Assembly: GCA_011321895.1 (NCBI GenBank)
Contig: DROK01000174.1
Span: 1-6,873 of the forward strand
From: Thermodesulfatator atlanticus
Lineage (GTDB): Bacteria; Desulfobacterota; Thermodesulfobacteria; Thermodesulfobacteriales; Thermodesulfatatoraceae
DNA length: 6,873 bases
Reading direction: 5' to 3'
How positions within the stretch are numbered: position 1 is the first letter of the stretch; every line of letters begins with the position of its first letter. Below, piece by piece: positions 6,480 through 6,873 of the stretch. Under the pieces are notes generated by a model, which worked only from the letters and a program-made list of their open reading frames with translations, did no database searches and had not been told where the DNA came from. Position numbers and translations under genes: made by a program.

Positions 6480-6873
6480 CGTCGATTATCCCCTGGTAAT
6501 GTCTAATTTGGGGCTTGGTGTGCGAAAAATCAACCGCCACGAGATCAAAACGGAAATGGGAGGCCTCGGTCTTTTGGGTGGCCAGAAAGGCCTGGGCCAG
6601 TTTGATAAGTTTTTTCTTTTTATGAGGGGTGAGGGCCTCTTCAGGGCTTCCTTTGCTCAGATTCTTCCTGGCTTTTACCTCTACGAAGACCAGGGTGTTA
6701 CCTTTGCCCACCACGAGGTCGATTTCGCCCCAGCGGGTACGCCAGTTACGGGCCAGGAGGCGGTAACCCTTAAGGCGAAAATACCAGGCGGAAAGGTCTT
6801 CGGCTAGGCGGCCTAATTTCTTCGGGTCTTTCGTATTCTGAAACCGGCCTAAAAGAGCGACGATGGATGGGAC
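6466..6873 (-). CDS. yraN: YraN (UPF0102) endonuclease-like protein, 5' end beyond window
   Basis: Member of UPF0102, a small family with a restriction-endonuclease-like fold whose biological role is not established. The 135 visible residues include KLGRLAEDLSAWYFRLKGYR (19-38), RNWRTRWGEIDLV (42-54), TLVFVEVKAR (60-69) and RFDLVAVDF, the standard family series. Glu25, Asp52, Glu65 and Lys67 fall in the PD-(D/E)XK-like positions. A GTG at 6714 is in frame but lies inside the conserved GEIDLV motif and cannot be the true start. No ATG, GTG or TTG occurs in frame between 6715 and 6873, so the gene begins to the right of the window. About 19 residues precede the usual start of homology, somewhat more than is common. 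It overlaps the next gene by 14 bp and probably heads, or lies within, the same operon. Confidence 0.9.
   Translation of the reverse strand, partial: VPSIVALLGRFQNTKDPKKLGRLAEDLSAWYFRLKGYRLLARNWRTRWGEIDLVVGKGNTLVFVEVKARKNLSKGSPEEALTPHKKKKLIKLAQAFLATQKTEASHFRFDLVAVDFSHTKPQIRHYQGIIDDDGP

Noticed and set aside
6466..6714. Short yraN starting at the GTG at 6714
   Set aside because: The codons upstream encode the conserved GRLAED and RNWRTRWGEIDL segments, so this GTG is internal.
6055..6807. Plus-strand open frame of 250 codons spanning the unknown gene and yraN
   Set aside because: It crosses the boundary of two minus-strand genes, one a clear UPF0102 member, and its first half is Ser/Arg-rich noise.

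Overview
The window reads as part of a bacterial chromosome of moderately high G+C with densely packed genes that often overlap by a few to tens of bases. The proteins are rich in Glu, Lys, Arg and Leu. Three things suggest, without proving, a (probably thermophilic) member of the Desulfobacterota/Thermodesulfobacteriota: the charged composition, a MoeA fused to a periplasmic-binding-protein-like domain, and a large orphan protein of a type I associate from memory with DUF6178. No tRNA, rRNA, CRISPR array, IS element or phage gene was found.

Layout. (1) 1-1761, minus strand: a tightly overlapping cluster read in the order trmH (tRNA Gm18 2'-O-methyltransferase), rluD-like (23S rRNA pseudouridine synthase) and coaE (dephospho-CoA kinase, running off the left edge). 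(2) 1762-1884: a divergent intergenic region of about 120 bp. It holds a good sigma70-like promoter for trmH, a 13-bp-arm inverted repeat that could be an operator, and a strong ribosome binding site for the gene to the right. (3) 1885-3810, plus strand: a 641-residue molybdenum-cofactor protein, MoeA joined to a PBP-like domain. (4) 3575-6873, minus strand: a second overlapping cluster read in the order yraN (UPF0102, entering from the right edge), a 616-residue protein of unknown function, and a Clp1/Grc3-type P-loop polynucleotide-kinase-like protein. This last gene converges on moeA, and its open frame runs 236 bp antisense into moeA.

How the genes fit together. The left cluster is RNA modification plus the last step of coenzyme A synthesis, an ordinary housekeeping grouping. 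The moeA fusion stands alone between divergent and convergent neighbours and inserts molybdenum into molybdopterin; its extra domain may sense or deliver oxyanion. The right cluster is the least understood: an unknown alpha-helical protein is translationally coupled to a nucleic-acid-kinase-like P-loop protein and follows a nuclease-fold protein.

The main points for a second look are the long antisense tail of the Clp1-like gene, which one extra A in an A6 run would remove; the 32-bp near-perfect palindrome inside moeA; the inverted repeat before moeA; and the unresolved rluD start, where a GC-rich hairpin covers the internal candidate. Nothing here amounts to a proven new system. The unknown-protein/Clp1-like pair is the best candidate for undescribed biology.
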